Positions 12,750 to 25,226 of a DNA stretch of 64,000 nucleotides are shown piece after piece. The stretch comes from Pezicula radicicola. Its lineage: Eukaryota; Ascomycota; Leotiomycetes; Helotiales; Dermateaceae. The stretch is from the NCBI GenBank assembly GCA_003008705.1, contig PDUO01000082.1, forward strand, positions 1-64,000. Direction: 5' to 3'. A model generated the notes under the pieces. The model saw only the letters and a program-made list of their open reading frames with translations. It was not told the origin of the DNA and did no database searches. Within the stretch, counting starts at the first letter, position 1, and the number at the start of each line of letters is the position of its first letter. The translations under genes were made by a program, and so were the position numbers.

Positions 12750-13735
12750 TTAAAGGATCGCGCCACCGCACGTGGGTGGGCATTAATTAGGTGATGTGTT
12801 GATTCTAGGGAACCATCACATAGCTAATTTGTTCTGACGAATCTTAATGCAGTTGTAGATTTAACAGATGGATCGAATGTATGGCAGACGGATTATAAAA
12901 TATCACGTACAAATTCAAGTGAATAAGCATGCTTGTAGATTGCTAACTATGGAAAATACTAAGCTGGAGAGGAAATAAACGATGGAATAGAAATTGTTCG
13001 ACACATCAAGGCAAGGAACTGAAGTAGTAACAACAGATGTCCAGGAGCTATTATTTTGCGGTAGGATTGATTGATTGATTGATGTATTATTCATAGACCG
13101 ATCTTAGCGACGTATGGGTTGCCCATGCGGCGTAGTGGTCGGTGTATGGATACCAGACTACACTCTAACTAGTACGTGCATACATCTTACTTGCCCTCCG
13201 GGCTTTCATGATACCAGCATCTCGTACCTTCGTCCTGCCTCACTAATCAAGCCCGACTTACTGCTCAATATACTCTCATTGGTTCTCAATGCATAGCCTG
13301 GACTTAAGCTGCTTACCGCGCCTGCAAGGAATGCTTCCAGAATCTAGGGATATGCACCATCCCTACATATGCATCCAAGTGCCGCCCGCTAGCCTTATGG
13401 TTCCGACGACGTTCAACTTAGTAATTCGTCCGAGAGTAAATACCCGGTCGGATAATTGCAGTCCGGAAAGTGGATTCTCGGTGCGGGGCGAAGGTAATCC
13501 TAGCCTCCACGAGATAAAAGCGATACTCCGCGGCGTAGAACTAGTCCGCGTCTGAAAGATCCATATGAACTCTAGAGCATAACTGATTGGCTATCTACTA
13601 ATTTCGATGAATAAGCGTGCTTTATCGCTAGCCATACTGGTTGGTTATATCATAGGTCTCGAGTAATCTTACAATTGATCGTACCATACCCTGTTTCAAT
13701 CAAACGTAACACATTATTACTTCGAACTCGTTAGA
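12750..13735. other. Intergenic between two MFS genes
   Basis: A short GATT microsatellite lies at 13065-13083. ORFs at 13114-13555 have no recognisable domain. The proximal 200 bp should contain the promoter of the next MFS gene. Confidence 0.45.
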
Positions 13736-15394
13736 ATGGAGGCTAGTCCCGAAGTAACGCTGAATCTCGCCTCAAAATTGATCTCTCAGGACAACGAAAA
13801 TCCTGTACCACGGGTTGATAGGGTCGCGTCAGACGAGAAACAGCAGAAATTTGAGACCAACAACCTGCAAGAGACTCAGCTGCAGGAGGAAATCGTCAAC
13901 ATTAATGGATCATGGAGAAAACCTATAGTAAATACGTTCAGGCTTTTTGCAACTTTCTGGGGTTTTATCGTTATAGGCGCAAATGATGGAGTTTATGGGG
14001 TGAGTTATTCCTTTGTAGCTGGTATCTTTTAGCATATATAAAAAAAACCAGCCAGGCTAACTGCTTTGGCACCTCTCAACATAGGCAATAATACCTTCAG
14101 TGAGTAAATCATTCTCTCCTCTAGTCAACCAGGATGTAGCGGAATTGTTTTTCTCATGCATCAACAGCTCGAGACTTATTACAACATCAACTATACTATC
14201 GTTTCTTTGATCTTTCTTTCTCCGTCATTTGGATATTTGTCTTCCGCTCTTACGAATAACTGGATACATAATCGCTTTGGACAGAAGGGGGTTGCCATTA
14301 TCTCTGGGTCGTGCCACATGGTAGCATATATAGTAACATGCCTTCACCCCCCTTTTCCAGTTCTCGTCATTGTCTTCATTTTGTCCGGCTACGGCAATGG
14401 ACTCTCTGATGCAGGATGGAATGCGTGGATTGGTGCAATGGACAGTGCCGATGAAATAATGGGTTTCCTCCACGGATTCTATGGTCTGGGGGCCATGTTA
14501 AGTCCCCTCATTGCGACAACTCTGATTACGAAGAAGAATTGGAAGTGGTATCAATTCTATTATTTAATGGTTGGTGCTGCTTTTTTCGAATTGATAGCAC
14601 TTACAATGGCGTTCTGGAGAGCAACAGGAGAGGAATACCGAACTAAGAGCTTGCCAGATTCAGATAGTCAAATGCCTTCTTTACAACACACCAATAATCC
14701 TGGAGAACTGATCTCGGGCCACCCGGTATCGTCAACTCAAGAAGCTATGACTCAAGGAAAGCATAAGCTAGGACCAGGACATAACGACTCGATAATTAGA
14801 AAATTCCAAGCGTGGAAAGAATCAAGTAGTACTGCCAAGGCCCTATCTATTAAGATCACCTGGGTCTGTAGCGCATACCTTCTGATCTACATGGGGATCG
14901 AGGTTTCTACAGGAGGCTGGATTGTGACCTTCATGATCAACATCCGACATGGCTCGCAATTTGCTTCTGGCATGGTCAGCACTGGGTTTTGGGCCGGATT
15001 GGCAGCTGGTCGTATGGTTCTCGGGTTTGCCACTGGCCGGCTCTTTCCATCTAACCGGATTGCTTTGATAGTGTACTTATCACTAGCTTCAGCGCTGCAG
15101 TTGATACTCTGGCTGGTACCTCAATTTTTAGTATCGGCTGTTGCAGTGTCATTCATTGGGTTCTTCATTGGACCCGCATTCCCAGCAGCAATTGTGGAAA
15201 CTATGAGGCTTCTTCCAAAGCATCTGCATGTAAGCGGGGTGGGCTTTGCCTGTGCATTCTGTGGAATCGGGGCTACTATATTTCCCTTCGTGGTGGGTGC
15301 TATAGCACAAGCCAGAGGCGTACAGATTTTACAACCTATTGTCTTCTCTCTGATGCTTGCCTGCCTAGCCCTATGGATCTTCGTCTTCAAGTAG
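13736..15394 (+). CDS. MFS transporter (FucP/BSC6-like), three exons
   Basis: This is a 501-aa membrane transporter of the fungal major facilitator group resembling FucP/Bypass-of-stop-codon-6 proteins; its substrate is unknown. Exons are 13736-13999, 14085-14099 and 14168-15394. The 15-nt middle exon (AIIPS) is needed to rebuild GANDGVYG-AIIPS-LETYYNINY, the conserved first-helix region. Both introns have GTGAG donors and AG acceptors, the first with a GCTAAC branch site. The N-terminal 60 residues are a polar cytosolic tail. About 12 hydrophobic segments follow, with a long Ser/Thr/Gln-rich central loop (about residues 255-310) between the two halves. GYGNGLSDAGWNAWIG marks the end of the first repeat. 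The frame is intact with an ATG start. Confidence 0.87.
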
Positions 15395-16470
15395 AGTTGG
15401 ACATTGACGCATAGTGAATATGGTTGATATTACGCCTCTGTGTTCTTTTCAGCGGCGGACGGATAATTCGCCTTTCTGTGATGGGGCAGGGTTTGTTAGC
15501 TGGTTGGGGTGCACGCGATCACTCTATGAGTCCAAGAAGTTAGAGTCACAGCATTTTAGGGCAAATTAAGGTCAGAAATCAGAATTATCAGATGGAGTAT
15601 AAATAAATCATGCTATTTAATATCTTGATTTTCATTACGATTTATGTCATTTTTCCCGTATTTGTACTACTAACCGCCGGATGGAATCATTAGAAGGGAA
15701 TAAAATAATCAAAAAGTATAACTGCTGATATTGTAATAGGCGCAAATATTGTAAATCCAGTCCATATAGAATAGAATTTTAGTTAGCAATAAAGCATACT
15801 CATTCATTAAAATCAATAGATGTGTCAATCAGTTACACCTTACAGTTCGTAACAGGGAAAAATGGACGGACAATATGTATGTGAGATACGGTCTTTTCGG
15901 AGGTGACAGATATACATTTTACCTAGCGAGAAGCTGCCTGTGTGGAGTTTGGTTTACCCAAGGTCTGTCTGAGTGGGTACGGTATCGACATTTCTAGCAT
16001 CCCCATGTACACCGTGCTGTATAACTATTACCACTGTTGGCATTTAGTGCCCACTGGGCCGAGTCAAGTTCCAAGCGTCCCAATTATCTAGCTTTCGAGC
16101 GGAGCCACATATTTTAGATGCGTATCATCCTGCTGCCTTGATTACACTCAACCGGATAGGCCACTTATAGGTTGGCAAGGCACAGAAATATAAGACCAAA
16201 AGTGCAGAATTGTTAATATAAGCGACTCGATCCTTAGTAGCAGCGCGAACATACAGCCTATAACTTTCGGCCTTGGATTTTACCTAACCCCACTAGGGCA
16301 GATGTGCTATTATAACGATCTTTAGCCATTGTTACAAGAAAATTACATTGCTATAGATATTGCTAACATCATTTCATAGCCTATAAAATTTCTATTCGAT
16401 CGGATTTTGTATACGAGCTTGCTAGGCCCAACTCACTGCCTTTCTCTCTACCCCGTTGGGTATACACGGA
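15395..16470. other. Intergenic, no gene recognised
   Basis: Downstream region of the MFS gene with moderately AT-rich unique sequence. I see no ORF, repeat or RNA gene. Confidence 0.5.
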
Positions 16471-17117
16471 TTCTCGGGCTTAGAGGAGGTCGAAGAGGTG
16501 AGAGCAGTACTCCGTGCTACATCCGCGCTTCTCGAAGACCTTCACCCCTATTTTAGTTTTAATTGATATTATAGAAACAAAATTCAGGCTATACAGGTAA
16601 CAGATTAGCTAATTATAAAGATCGAATTTAAGTTTAAGTCTATACTATAGCCTTGACTACTATAGCTTCTAAAGCTAATAGATCTATCTCTATTCGTCAT
16701 AATTCCGAAAATCGGAAAATGTTAAAGTACAACTACTCTCGCTTATAGAAACTCCGCTTCCCTATTCTGCATTAGTTATTATACAATAAGTAGAGTTGGA
16801 AATAGTTAGATTAGTGTGAAACAAATTGAAGCATTTGAAACCAGTGTTATTGTCTATCAAAGTAGCAATTCAAAGGTTAATACTCGGATTTGTTACTCAT
16901 TCGAGTTAACCTCGTAGAAACTGTTCGAAATCCTACTAGAAGCCCTGGAAAGCATCACTGATGTATCGGATATTATCACAGTTTAGACCGAACAAAAGTC
17001 ATTAGAATAGTAGATTGCACGCATAAGCGCCTGTCTTCTATAGGAGACAGGTGAGGATGGCCTTAACAACTTTGCTGCAAATATCAAGTCTTATACGAAT
17101 AAAATGAGAGTTATAGA
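16471..17117 (+). pseudogene. Decayed ORF, possibly the N-terminal domain of a fungal STAND protein
   Basis: Plus-strand fragments keep coding character but are interrupted by stops: GLEEVEEVRAVLRATSALLED (16477-16545), then KQIEAFETSVIVYQSSNSK, LFEILLEALESITDVSDII, TEQKSLE and NFAANIKSYTNKMRVIE running up to 17117. The helical, Leu/Glu-rich style and the position beside an NLR suggest the fungal N-terminal domain of STAND proteins, but that is inference. The next base starts a MITE; beyond it the same frame continues briefly (LSHCYYTH). Confidence 0.35.
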
Positions 17118-17504
17118 GAGTGTTGCTAACAATATAAATAAAACGATATAGCCTACTTCTATATCATTTTATTTGCGATATAGGAACTTCTATATTATAT
17201 TGCTAGCAATAATATTACCATATTGCCAATATAAACAATATCGTTATATGATACTAAGTAATCCTAACTATATATTAACTATCTCATCCCCTATAATTTC
17301 AAAGCCTATATAGGAGCCTATTTTAGGCTAAACAATATCGTAATATAACAATATTCTAGCAATATTAGCACTCTTATATTATATCATTTCACGACAATAT
17401 AGGGCTTCTAATATTATATCATCTTGTCACAATATAGGAATCGTGATATTGTATTGCCTATATTGCTAGTGAAACAATATATTGTTATATTGTTAGCAAC
17501 ACTG
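17118..17504. mobile_element. hAT-like MITE, 387 bp, with 8-bp target duplication
   Basis: The element is bounded by inverted repeats GAGTGTTGCTAACAATATAA (17118-17137) and its complement at 17485-17504, with 19 of 20 positions matching. It is flanked by direct repeats GTTATAGA at 17110-17117 and 17505-17512. An 8-bp duplication and a C/GAGTG-type terminus are typical of the hAT superfamily. The interior is AT-rich with repeated palindromic TATTATAT/ACAATATAGG blocks and no ORF, so it is non-autonomous. The right end lies 10 bp from the stop codon of the neighbouring NLR. Confidence 0.85.
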
Positions 17505-17514
17505 GTTATAGAGC

Positions 17515-20500
17515 TTAGTCACTGTTACTATACTCACATAGTAGTGTAATTACTTCCTTGTGCTTATTTTTCCTAGCCCACGACAACGGCGTCCCCCGAC
17601 TTTCCCAATCTCTTATATTAACATTGGCGTTGTGCTCGAGCAGTAGCTTAACTACTACCTCGTGCCCGTTTTCAGCAGCTCTTGACAGCGGCGTCCGCCC
17701 ACTTTTCGAATCTCTTGTATTAACACTGGCGTTGTGCTCGAGTAGTAGCTTAACCACCGCCTCGTCCCCGTTTTCAGCCGCTCTCGACAGCGGCGTCCGC
17801 CCGCTTTTCCCATCTATCATATTAATATTGACCTTGCCCGTATCGAGCAGTAGCTTTACCACTGCCTCGTGCCCGTTTTCAATAGCCCACCACAGCGACG
17901 TCAGACCAACACCACACCACAGCGGCATCTGACCCCTGCTATTCTTCGCGTTGAAATCGACCTTGTGCTCGAGCAGCAGCTGGGCGATACCCTCGTGCTT
18001 CTTTTCAATAGACCACCACAGCGGCGTCCGCCCCTCATTATTCTTTGCGTCAACGTCGACCTTGCCCGTATCAAGCAGCAGCTTAACTACAGCCTCGTGC
18101 ATCTTCTCAATAGCTAACGATAGCGGCGTCTGACCCCTATCATCCTTTACGTTAACATCAACCTTGCCTGTATCAAGCAGTAGCTCGACCACAGCCTCCT
18201 GCCCGCTTACAACAGCCAATGACAGCGGCGTCCAACTATGTACTATATCCTTCGCATTGACATCAACCTTGCCGGTGTCGAGGAGTAGCTGGACTACAGC
18301 CTTATGCCCCCTTAAAGCAGCCAACGATAGCGGTGTCCGACCCCACCTACTATCCTTCACGTCCACGTTGGCGTCATGCTTAAGCAGTAGCTTGACAACA
18401 GCCTCGTGCCCGTTCTCGGCAGCCCCCCATAGAGGCGTCTGACTATATATATCCATCGTGTTGATATTACCCTTGCCTGTCTCGAGCAGTAGCTTGACCA
18501 TAGTCTCCTTCCCACTTACAGCGGCCCCCCATAGCGGTGTCTGACTATAAGAATCTATTGTGTTGACATCGACCTTGCCTGTATCGAGCAGCAGCTTGAC
18601 AACACCCTCGTGCCCGTTGTTAACAGCCCATAATAGTGGCGCCTGACCATAGCTATCCTTCGCTTCAAGCTCGTCACACTGCTTAAGCAGCTCAATGACA
18701 ACCTCCTTGACCCCAAAGTATGCCGCCAAATGCAGTCCCGTTATCTTGGTTGGGACTCGCTGGCTATATTTTGAGTGTGATAGGTAGCGCTTGGTAGCTA
18801 ATAGCCCTTGGCTCGATGCCTCTACCTTGGCTTGGCTCTTAAGAAGATGAATTATCGCCCAGCTCAACTCTTGGCTTATAGTTGAAGCCTTACAAGCATG
18901 GTGCCCCCAGTTCCGTGCGGCATAATCGAAGAACGGATTTAATAGTAATCGCTTCTCAAACTCGTCGTCTGTTCGACAAAAACCGTAGTTGAAGACGTCA
19001 AATGAGAGGTAGGTAACACAGATTGTCGTAATGTTAGTCTCCGCATTCGGGAACCAATGGCTTTGCGTTCGCTCGAAGTATTTCTGCGTTGTGTAGTGGA
19101 CTAACCGAATGATGTCGCTCTCTTTATCAACAGTGACCAAGCCAGCGCACACAGAGATTATATGTTGAACTAGTGGAAGATTGTCTTCGTCCAGATTAGA
19201 TTTGCCAGGCTCTACTGCGAGTGCATGTTGAAGTTCCGAGGTCATCAAAGGTCTCTTTGTGTGAGTGATCCAAGATAGTACCTGCTTGGCAAGATCACAG
19301 AAGCCATTTTTCTGACCTGTAATTCTCTCCATTGCTTGGTCATACACTCGAGTCAATACGTCAAGCCCCTGTTCATTGCCTGACTCTTTGGTTTGTTTCT
19401 GGATCTGCTTCAATGCTTTCCTTACAACCGTTGGGGTAAATTTGTCATCAAGGAAGCCTAGATAGAGTTGTGCTAAGAGAAACCTGAGTAGACATAGGCG
19501 TTAGTAAATATGTATTTTCTTCTGATAGGAAGCGGAGGCATACATCCCATCGACCGCCTTGATGATTGTGGTCTTGATTTCACTCTTTAGCTTCTCCTGC
19601 AATTCCAGACTGCGTTTCTCAAACGCAGGTAGCTGTGAAATGTTGCCGTCAAGATAGACCTGTAGGTCTTCATCCCTAGCGCGGATGTCCAGGCATGGAA
19701 ATCTTGCAAACGCCTCTCTAATATCTGGGATGTCTCTTGAAGTCACAAAGAGGTTTGCTCCCGTCTCCTTCTGGAAACTAAAAATATCTGACAGGAATTT
19801 CTTCCGTCGTCCGCCATGCTCCGGACACTCGTCTAGCGCATCGATGACAATGAAAACTCTTTGATAACGAGTCGCGACAGAAGTTAAAGTTTTCACAATA
19901 TCGGTATGTTGCAGGAGATTATCCTTGTACTGATCATGAAGGTCTTTGATGATATCGAATACCGACGGCTGTTCCTGAACTAACTGCTTTAAGAGGTTTA
20001 GAAGAAGGTTTCCTGGTGTCTGTTCATCCACCCGCCGAAAGTCGCAATATAAGTAGGCGACACCAATACTGTGGTTCTTCTGAATGTCGTCCTCTTTGCT
20101 TCGAAATCTGTGGAAGAGGTAATCAACGACAACTGATGTTAGAATTGTCTTCCCCGCTCCAGGAATACCTGGACAGAACAATGTTTGCTTATCGGTCTCT
20201 AGCCACTTCTGAAACTCTGTAGAGTCCAGAAACCATTGGCCCGTTCCCGGTTGTCGCCGGTTAAAGAAGTCGTTTTGCTGAGGATCATAGTCGATTGGTG
20301 TGAGCCACTTCAGGATAGCGTTATGCTCTTGATTATGTTGCCCACGGATAAGTTTGCCAATATCTCTTGACACGACAACAAACTTTTCTTGGACGTCTAT
20401 TATAATTATATACAATTAATATTTGTAAACAAAATGATTCTCAGATTTCCTTGGACTGACCAGAGAGAATGTCAACGATCTTCTTCTCAGCCTCAACTCT

Positions 20501-21541
20501 ATTAGGAGTGATTCGACGGAGAAGGTCTTTCGCGTATGCAGCCGCCACCATTGCTGCATACCCTTGCCACTCCTTATTCTTATGGCTGTCCGAGTAATCG
20601 CATATACCCCGAATAACCAGACACGGAAAGTGGTTCATCAGCCCTGCCGCTTCCATTTCAAAACACAGAACGTCCTTTTCTGCTGCAAGCTTGTCCCGAA
20701 CTAAAGCATCCTTCATCAACTGGTTTGCAGACCCAATCAGGCCGTAGTGAATTTCCGGGTTGTCCTCATCTTCACCCCGTTCCGGTCGCAGAATCAATTT
20801 TGATGGATCATCACCGCAAACTGACTCGCAGCTTGCTTCTAGAGGATGTGTGACTCCGCTTTGATACAGCCTATCGCTACTTGGATCCGGTCGCTGGTAC
20901 TTCTTCCGTAGTCTTGGTTTTCCTTCTAGGATGCTACCGATATCTTCTTCGAGCCGATGACCATCGATCTCATACTGAGCCCTGAGTCCACTCACAGCCC
21001 CTCCCAGGACCTGCGGTGGCTGGTTCAAGGACCCTGTTGGTCGGAAGCTCTGATCTTGTATGGTTTTGCCAAAGTCGTACTGGAACACGCCGCCCTTCCC
21101 ATCGCAAGGAGCGCTAACCACGATATCACCTAGACGGATGTCATGCTTTAAACTTGGCGCACCACCGCCGATGCCGACCATTAGGCCGATTCTAACGTTA
21201 GGAAAGCTGTGCAACATGTCCTTTGCGACGCTTGTTGCAGACGATATACCGTACTCCCCGTTGGGAAGGACGGAGATGACAACATTGTGTTTCCCAATCT
21301 TGCCGAGTGTATAGTCGTTGTTATCATTGTCAGACACATGTTCTGGTCGGTCGTGCCTTTCGTCGAGAAAAAGTTGAGCGGCAACGTACTCCGTACTTAT
21401 GGCACAGATCCAGCCGACAGTGTAGTCATTATGCTTAAGAGTGTTGGCTGCTGGTGTCTGCGGATCATCGGGAGCTATCTTCCTCCTCTTTTCAGCACCG
21501 GTCGCGATATCTTGGTCAGGAATGATTTTACGCTTCGTCAT
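17515..21541 (-). CDS. NLR: PNP_UDP - NACHT - ankyrin protein, three exons
   Basis: This is a fungal STAND/NLR-type receptor, the family thought to mediate non-self recognition and regulated cell death. Exons (minus): 20461-21541, 19544-20396 and 17515-19483. The introns are 64 and 60 nt, the second rejoining [18 protein letters not shown]. The total is 1300 aa with no stop. The N-terminus (about 38-345) is a purine nucleoside phosphorylase-like domain: [59 protein letters not shown]. Then a NACHT NTPase: Walker [10 protein letters not shown] (about 430) and Walker [15 protein letters not shown] (about 515). A winged-helix-like linker follows, then about 12 ankyrin repeats to the C-terminus. 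All three modules look complete. The PNP module keeps the substrate-binding MEAAG and GICDYSD motifs, so it could be an active nucleosidase. Confidence 0.93.
17520..18770 (-). repeat. Twelve near-identical ankyrin repeats in the NLR
   Basis: About twelve 33-34-residue units of the form [21 protein letters not shown](D/E)xGKVDVNxKD are encoded in tandem. Several neighbours differ at only a few residues, for example two consecutive [12 protein letters not shown] units near the C-terminus. One unit (about 17900-17930) has a partial duplication ([21 protein letters not shown]). Such internal homogeneity points to recent expansion or recombination among repeats. Confidence 0.85.
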
Positions 21542-22482
21542 TGTCGGGCGCCGGACGATTTGGGCTCTAACGTCAATCGGAATCTGTCAGTTTGGCTGGT
21601 ACGTAGCGACGTCTCGATGAATTTTACCGATATGAGAGCTTGAGAGGACAAATTTTGGATTAGTGTTCGATAGGCTCGGTCGGTTGCGGGAGTTTTCTTA
21701 TGGAGTTCAATAGCCTTAACTTGCTTACAACGAAATCCAGCCCTCAATGTCTCTCAAGGCGTAGAAGAGTTTGCTTCCACTCAAGGACAAGGGTTGAAAT
21801 GCAAGAATCGATAAGGAATTAATTAAGAGAATGGAATGCGACCAATATATGAGCTGTCGATTCAGCTGAATCTAGGGGGTAAGGGTTGGACGCAGCTGCA
21901 GCTGCAGCCACATTGGCCACGTCATCTTCTCGTGAATGGCTTGCGGCCATATAGCACCGGAACAGAACGAAAAATACGAAAAATATTGGATCTTCACTGC
22001 GAGGCTTTTTGCAGAGAGCAGCATAGATAAAGACGTTCTATTGGCAGGCCTACAACAAAAGTCTGCAGGCGAAGCGGGGATCCCAGAGCTGCGCAGCCTT
22101 CACTTGCACATTGTGCTGTTCTATCACCAGGTCGCCTTTTCCACCCCTTCATACGACATCCGCCACCACCCTGCAAGCCTCGCCCACTCAATTAACTGCC
22201 TATGAACACTTCCTCTCCCCGTCTTCAAGAATGAGGGCCCAATGCTAATCGTCGAAGACCTTAGTACCAAGCAACGACATTGGCAACCCTCCACGACCGG
22301 CGTACGCAGATGCTACAATTTCAAGCCCTTCGCCAGACGCCCCATCCAAACACCTGTAGACAATGTGCTTGCCCCGAGATATCTAGGTATTGTCGCCAAG
22401 GACAAACATATCTTTTTGAACGAAGTTATGAGTAGAAATGTATTTAGATAAGAGTATCCAGAAGAAAAGTAGGCATTAAACA
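21542..22482. other. Intergenic, upstream of the NLR
   Basis: No gene is recognised. The first few hundred bases above 21541 should hold the NLR promoter. Short ORFs at 21836-22451 have no domain signature. Confidence 0.4.
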
Positions 22483-23963
22483 TTATATTCGTAAAGACTT
22501 AACGTCTCTATTTCTCATTTCGAGTTTTTCAGTTATATTTGGTAAGTCCATATTTCGTATTCGTGGAACGATATGTCCTTGATCGTCTCCAATCAAATTG
22601 AGCGGGAACATCTTATGCCAATAGTACCATAACATGGCAGTGACTACAGTAATCGGGACCGCAACCGCCCAGTATACCCAGAACTTGTCCGAGATGGACC
22701 AAGAACCAGAATCGGGACTATAGTTAAAGAAAGACATGCTAAAAATCGAAGATATAAAGGTTGCTGGCAGAAAAGTCAACGTAAGGAAGGCGATCATTTT
22801 TATTGCCGTACTATCTACCTGCGCTGTACGTCCAATCTCGACCGAGATGCCTGAGTCGTACTGCGCGACAGTGTTGAACTCAAGCTGGATTTCGTTTAAC
22901 AGCCGCTCTTTGTTCGAAGCCGAGCGATACCGTAGGCTGCTAAGCATGTGCTCAAAAAAGAGCAGCCGTCGGTGGACATCCTTCGACACATCCTTTGACT
23001 TCTTATTAGTACCTGTATTATCAGCCATAAAGTGTTTGTGTTACGTTAAGATGCCTTCGACAGTTTTGACAGCCAAGTCGAGCGTCTCCGACACATGGAT
23101 GGCGTGTCTGGCAATATCGTGTAGACGTCTGTAGTTGGGCTTTGGCTTCCCAGCCGGCGTTCTCTCCTCTACCGCTCTGGTATGGTCATGGATTGCCCAG
23201 ACAGCTTGGTCCTGGAGACGGACAATTTCTTCCACCAGGCGCACATATATCCAAAACGGGTCACTAAACTATTCCGGATCTAGGGCATCTAGAAGCGGAT
23301 TCGGCAGTCTCTTCGCAATTGACGACGGTGCATCGAAAACAAGTACGATTGTTTGCCCAGCTGCAAACAGCCATCGCGTAAAGATGTTGATCTTATACCA
23401 TTCATAATGTAGTTTATGGTCCTTTAGATGCTTGATCAGGAAGTGCGTCCAGGTGTCTGACTCCATTGTTAGCAAGTACGGTCGTAGTGGAAACACGGGA
23501 CATATACTTAAGCCAGTGATGTTCCTCTGCTCGTCTGTCGTATCCTCGCAGCCAAAATACCCGTTAGAGTTCCTGCAATATTCTGCCCACCACAACTCAG
23601 GTATTGTGAAAGCCCTGGTAAAATACTCTCGAAATCTTCGGCAGTTACGGACTCGATCTGCCTCCGCAAAACTGCCGGCATGAAGTCAGCGTCAAGGTAT
23701 CGCTCTAACCAATCTCTAACTAACATTATACAGACATTAAAATCTGGGAATAATAGGCTGTATGGATCTTTTGTATTTGCGACGTCAAGATTGTCGGGTT
23801 TTATCCGAACTCGTTGCCAATTGTCGTTTCCTAAGGGAGATATTAGTGCCGCACCTATTTTGGAAACGTAGAAGACCTTTTCTCCACCGCACGACATCCA
23901 GTTCGGGGCAAGCTTGACAACCTGTTTCGGCCATCGGGAATTAACGCAGCTGAATTCAGTGAT
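22483..23963 (-). pseudogene. CorA-like Mg2+ transporter-type membrane protein, broken
   Basis: The C-terminus carries the CorA-like signature of fungal proteins: SNKERLLNEIQLEFNTVAQYDS, then IAFLTLTFLPATFISSIFSMSFF and a second membrane helix (VYWAVAVPITVVTAMLWYYW). Upstream, in order, are MPAVLRRQIESVTAEDFE, REYFTRAFTIPELWWAEYC, LYPLL-type segments and YRRLHDIARHAIHVSETLD. Three lesions separate them: a frameshift near 23620-23640, an in-frame TAG in LDPE-stop-FSDPFW at about 23269, and an in-frame TAA in GILT-stop-HKHFM at 23041. Both stops could derive from Gln codons by C to T. No start codon precedes residue W of NWMSCGGE, so the 5' end may also be lost. Mg2+ transport is not proven for this fungal subgroup. 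Confidence 0.75.
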
Positions 23964-25226
23964 TTAACTTGGATAAGTGTCAAATATAGCAGGGGCTGAG
24001 AATAGGTGGAAAGAGGAACGGCGCTTCCAAGTCGAACTCGCTTTGGAGCCTCAACAGGAATTTGTTAGATAGGGACTATAATGAACAAGAGCACGTAGTT
24101 TACGTAGCGGGCCGAGTATTCGCAGCCCAATGCGCAGCACCACTAACTCCGCACAGTTGCAGCTGACAGGAGGATGAATGATTTTGGGGCGAAGTCCTGG
24201 AATGGCAAGAAACGGGCAGACAACGGACACTCGATTCAAAATCAGGCTTTCCGATACAATTAGGAAATTGTTGGGCAGCCTTGCGTGGATATTGCCTGAT
24301 TTCCCCCACTCCTCAGCATCGCGATGCTAGTTGTGAGGGAATTCATTCATCTCACCTACAGATTATTCGACCAATCTGGTCAAAACTTGTCGGCTATACT
24401 GTAGGCTAGTTAATGCCCCGGAAATAATAGCCTATAGGGCCTTTAGGTAGAGAGCAGGCTAATTTCGCTTATCCCCGGGGCATAGAACAGTATAAACACT
24501 CCCTATAGAATTTCTCTACAGGCTGTCGTTGCCTGGCCATAGCGTGCATATTGAGCGAATACGGTATACTACCCCTATAGTCCAATGGCTTTTTGCCGTG
24601 GCCTTCGTACGTGTCCACATGTAGTAGCAACTGCGACGATCCGGTCTTGGCAGCTGCAGCAAAACAAACCAGCTAAGCCAACTTTGGGAAGGGCAGCATA
24701 TTGTCTTCTGTTAGATTAGGCAACTTAGGCGAACGAGGCAGAGTGGTTGAGGCTACCAAACCTCACCCAGAAACACTTGCGATCGGACAATACCGATCAA
24801 ATCTCATTGCGCTTCGACTTGCAACCACGCTAATCCGCTAATATGTCGACTCTTGAGAAATACGCAGTTGGTTGTAGTATTTTCGGACGTTGCTTGTTTG
24901 TTACCAAGGGCCGGCTCACGTGGCGGAATGTACGTGGTGCGAGGGGTGCATATGATATATCACTTTGGCTGATTTGCACGAATAACCTTCCCCCTCCATT
25001 GAGAACTTAGTAGGTCAAATACTTCCCTGCCAAACGTATCTCTGCAGAATCTGCACTAAGATACCGCTGTTTCTCTGATCTGCCTCGTACCAACCCGCCT
25101 CCGGCCTGTCAACCTGGACAGAAGCGTGGCAGGTCTGAAATCGAGCTAACTCTGAAATGCTTTTTCTCACAAGACGCTCAGCCCCATCAACTGCGCCCGG
25201 CATCCACTACCACCAACGACCATCCG
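23964..25226. other. Intergenic, no gene recognised
   Basis: A small perfect inverted repeat (ATGCCCCGG at about 24413 and CCGGGGCAT at about 24475) could form a hairpin. No ORF carries a recognisable domain. Confidence 0.4.

Noticed and set aside
13065..13083. GATT microsatellite (a similar one at 38891-38907)
   Set aside because: Ordinary simple repeats; no flanking structure links the two.
16921..16935. tRNA B-box-like GTTCGAAATCC
   Set aside because: No A box at the right spacing and no cloverleaf; it falls inside a decayed coding stretch.
24735..24815. tRNA-Ser/Leu-like D-arm words (GAGTGGTTGAGGC)
   Set aside because: No matching acceptor stem and only a poor T-arm; I could not fold a tRNA.
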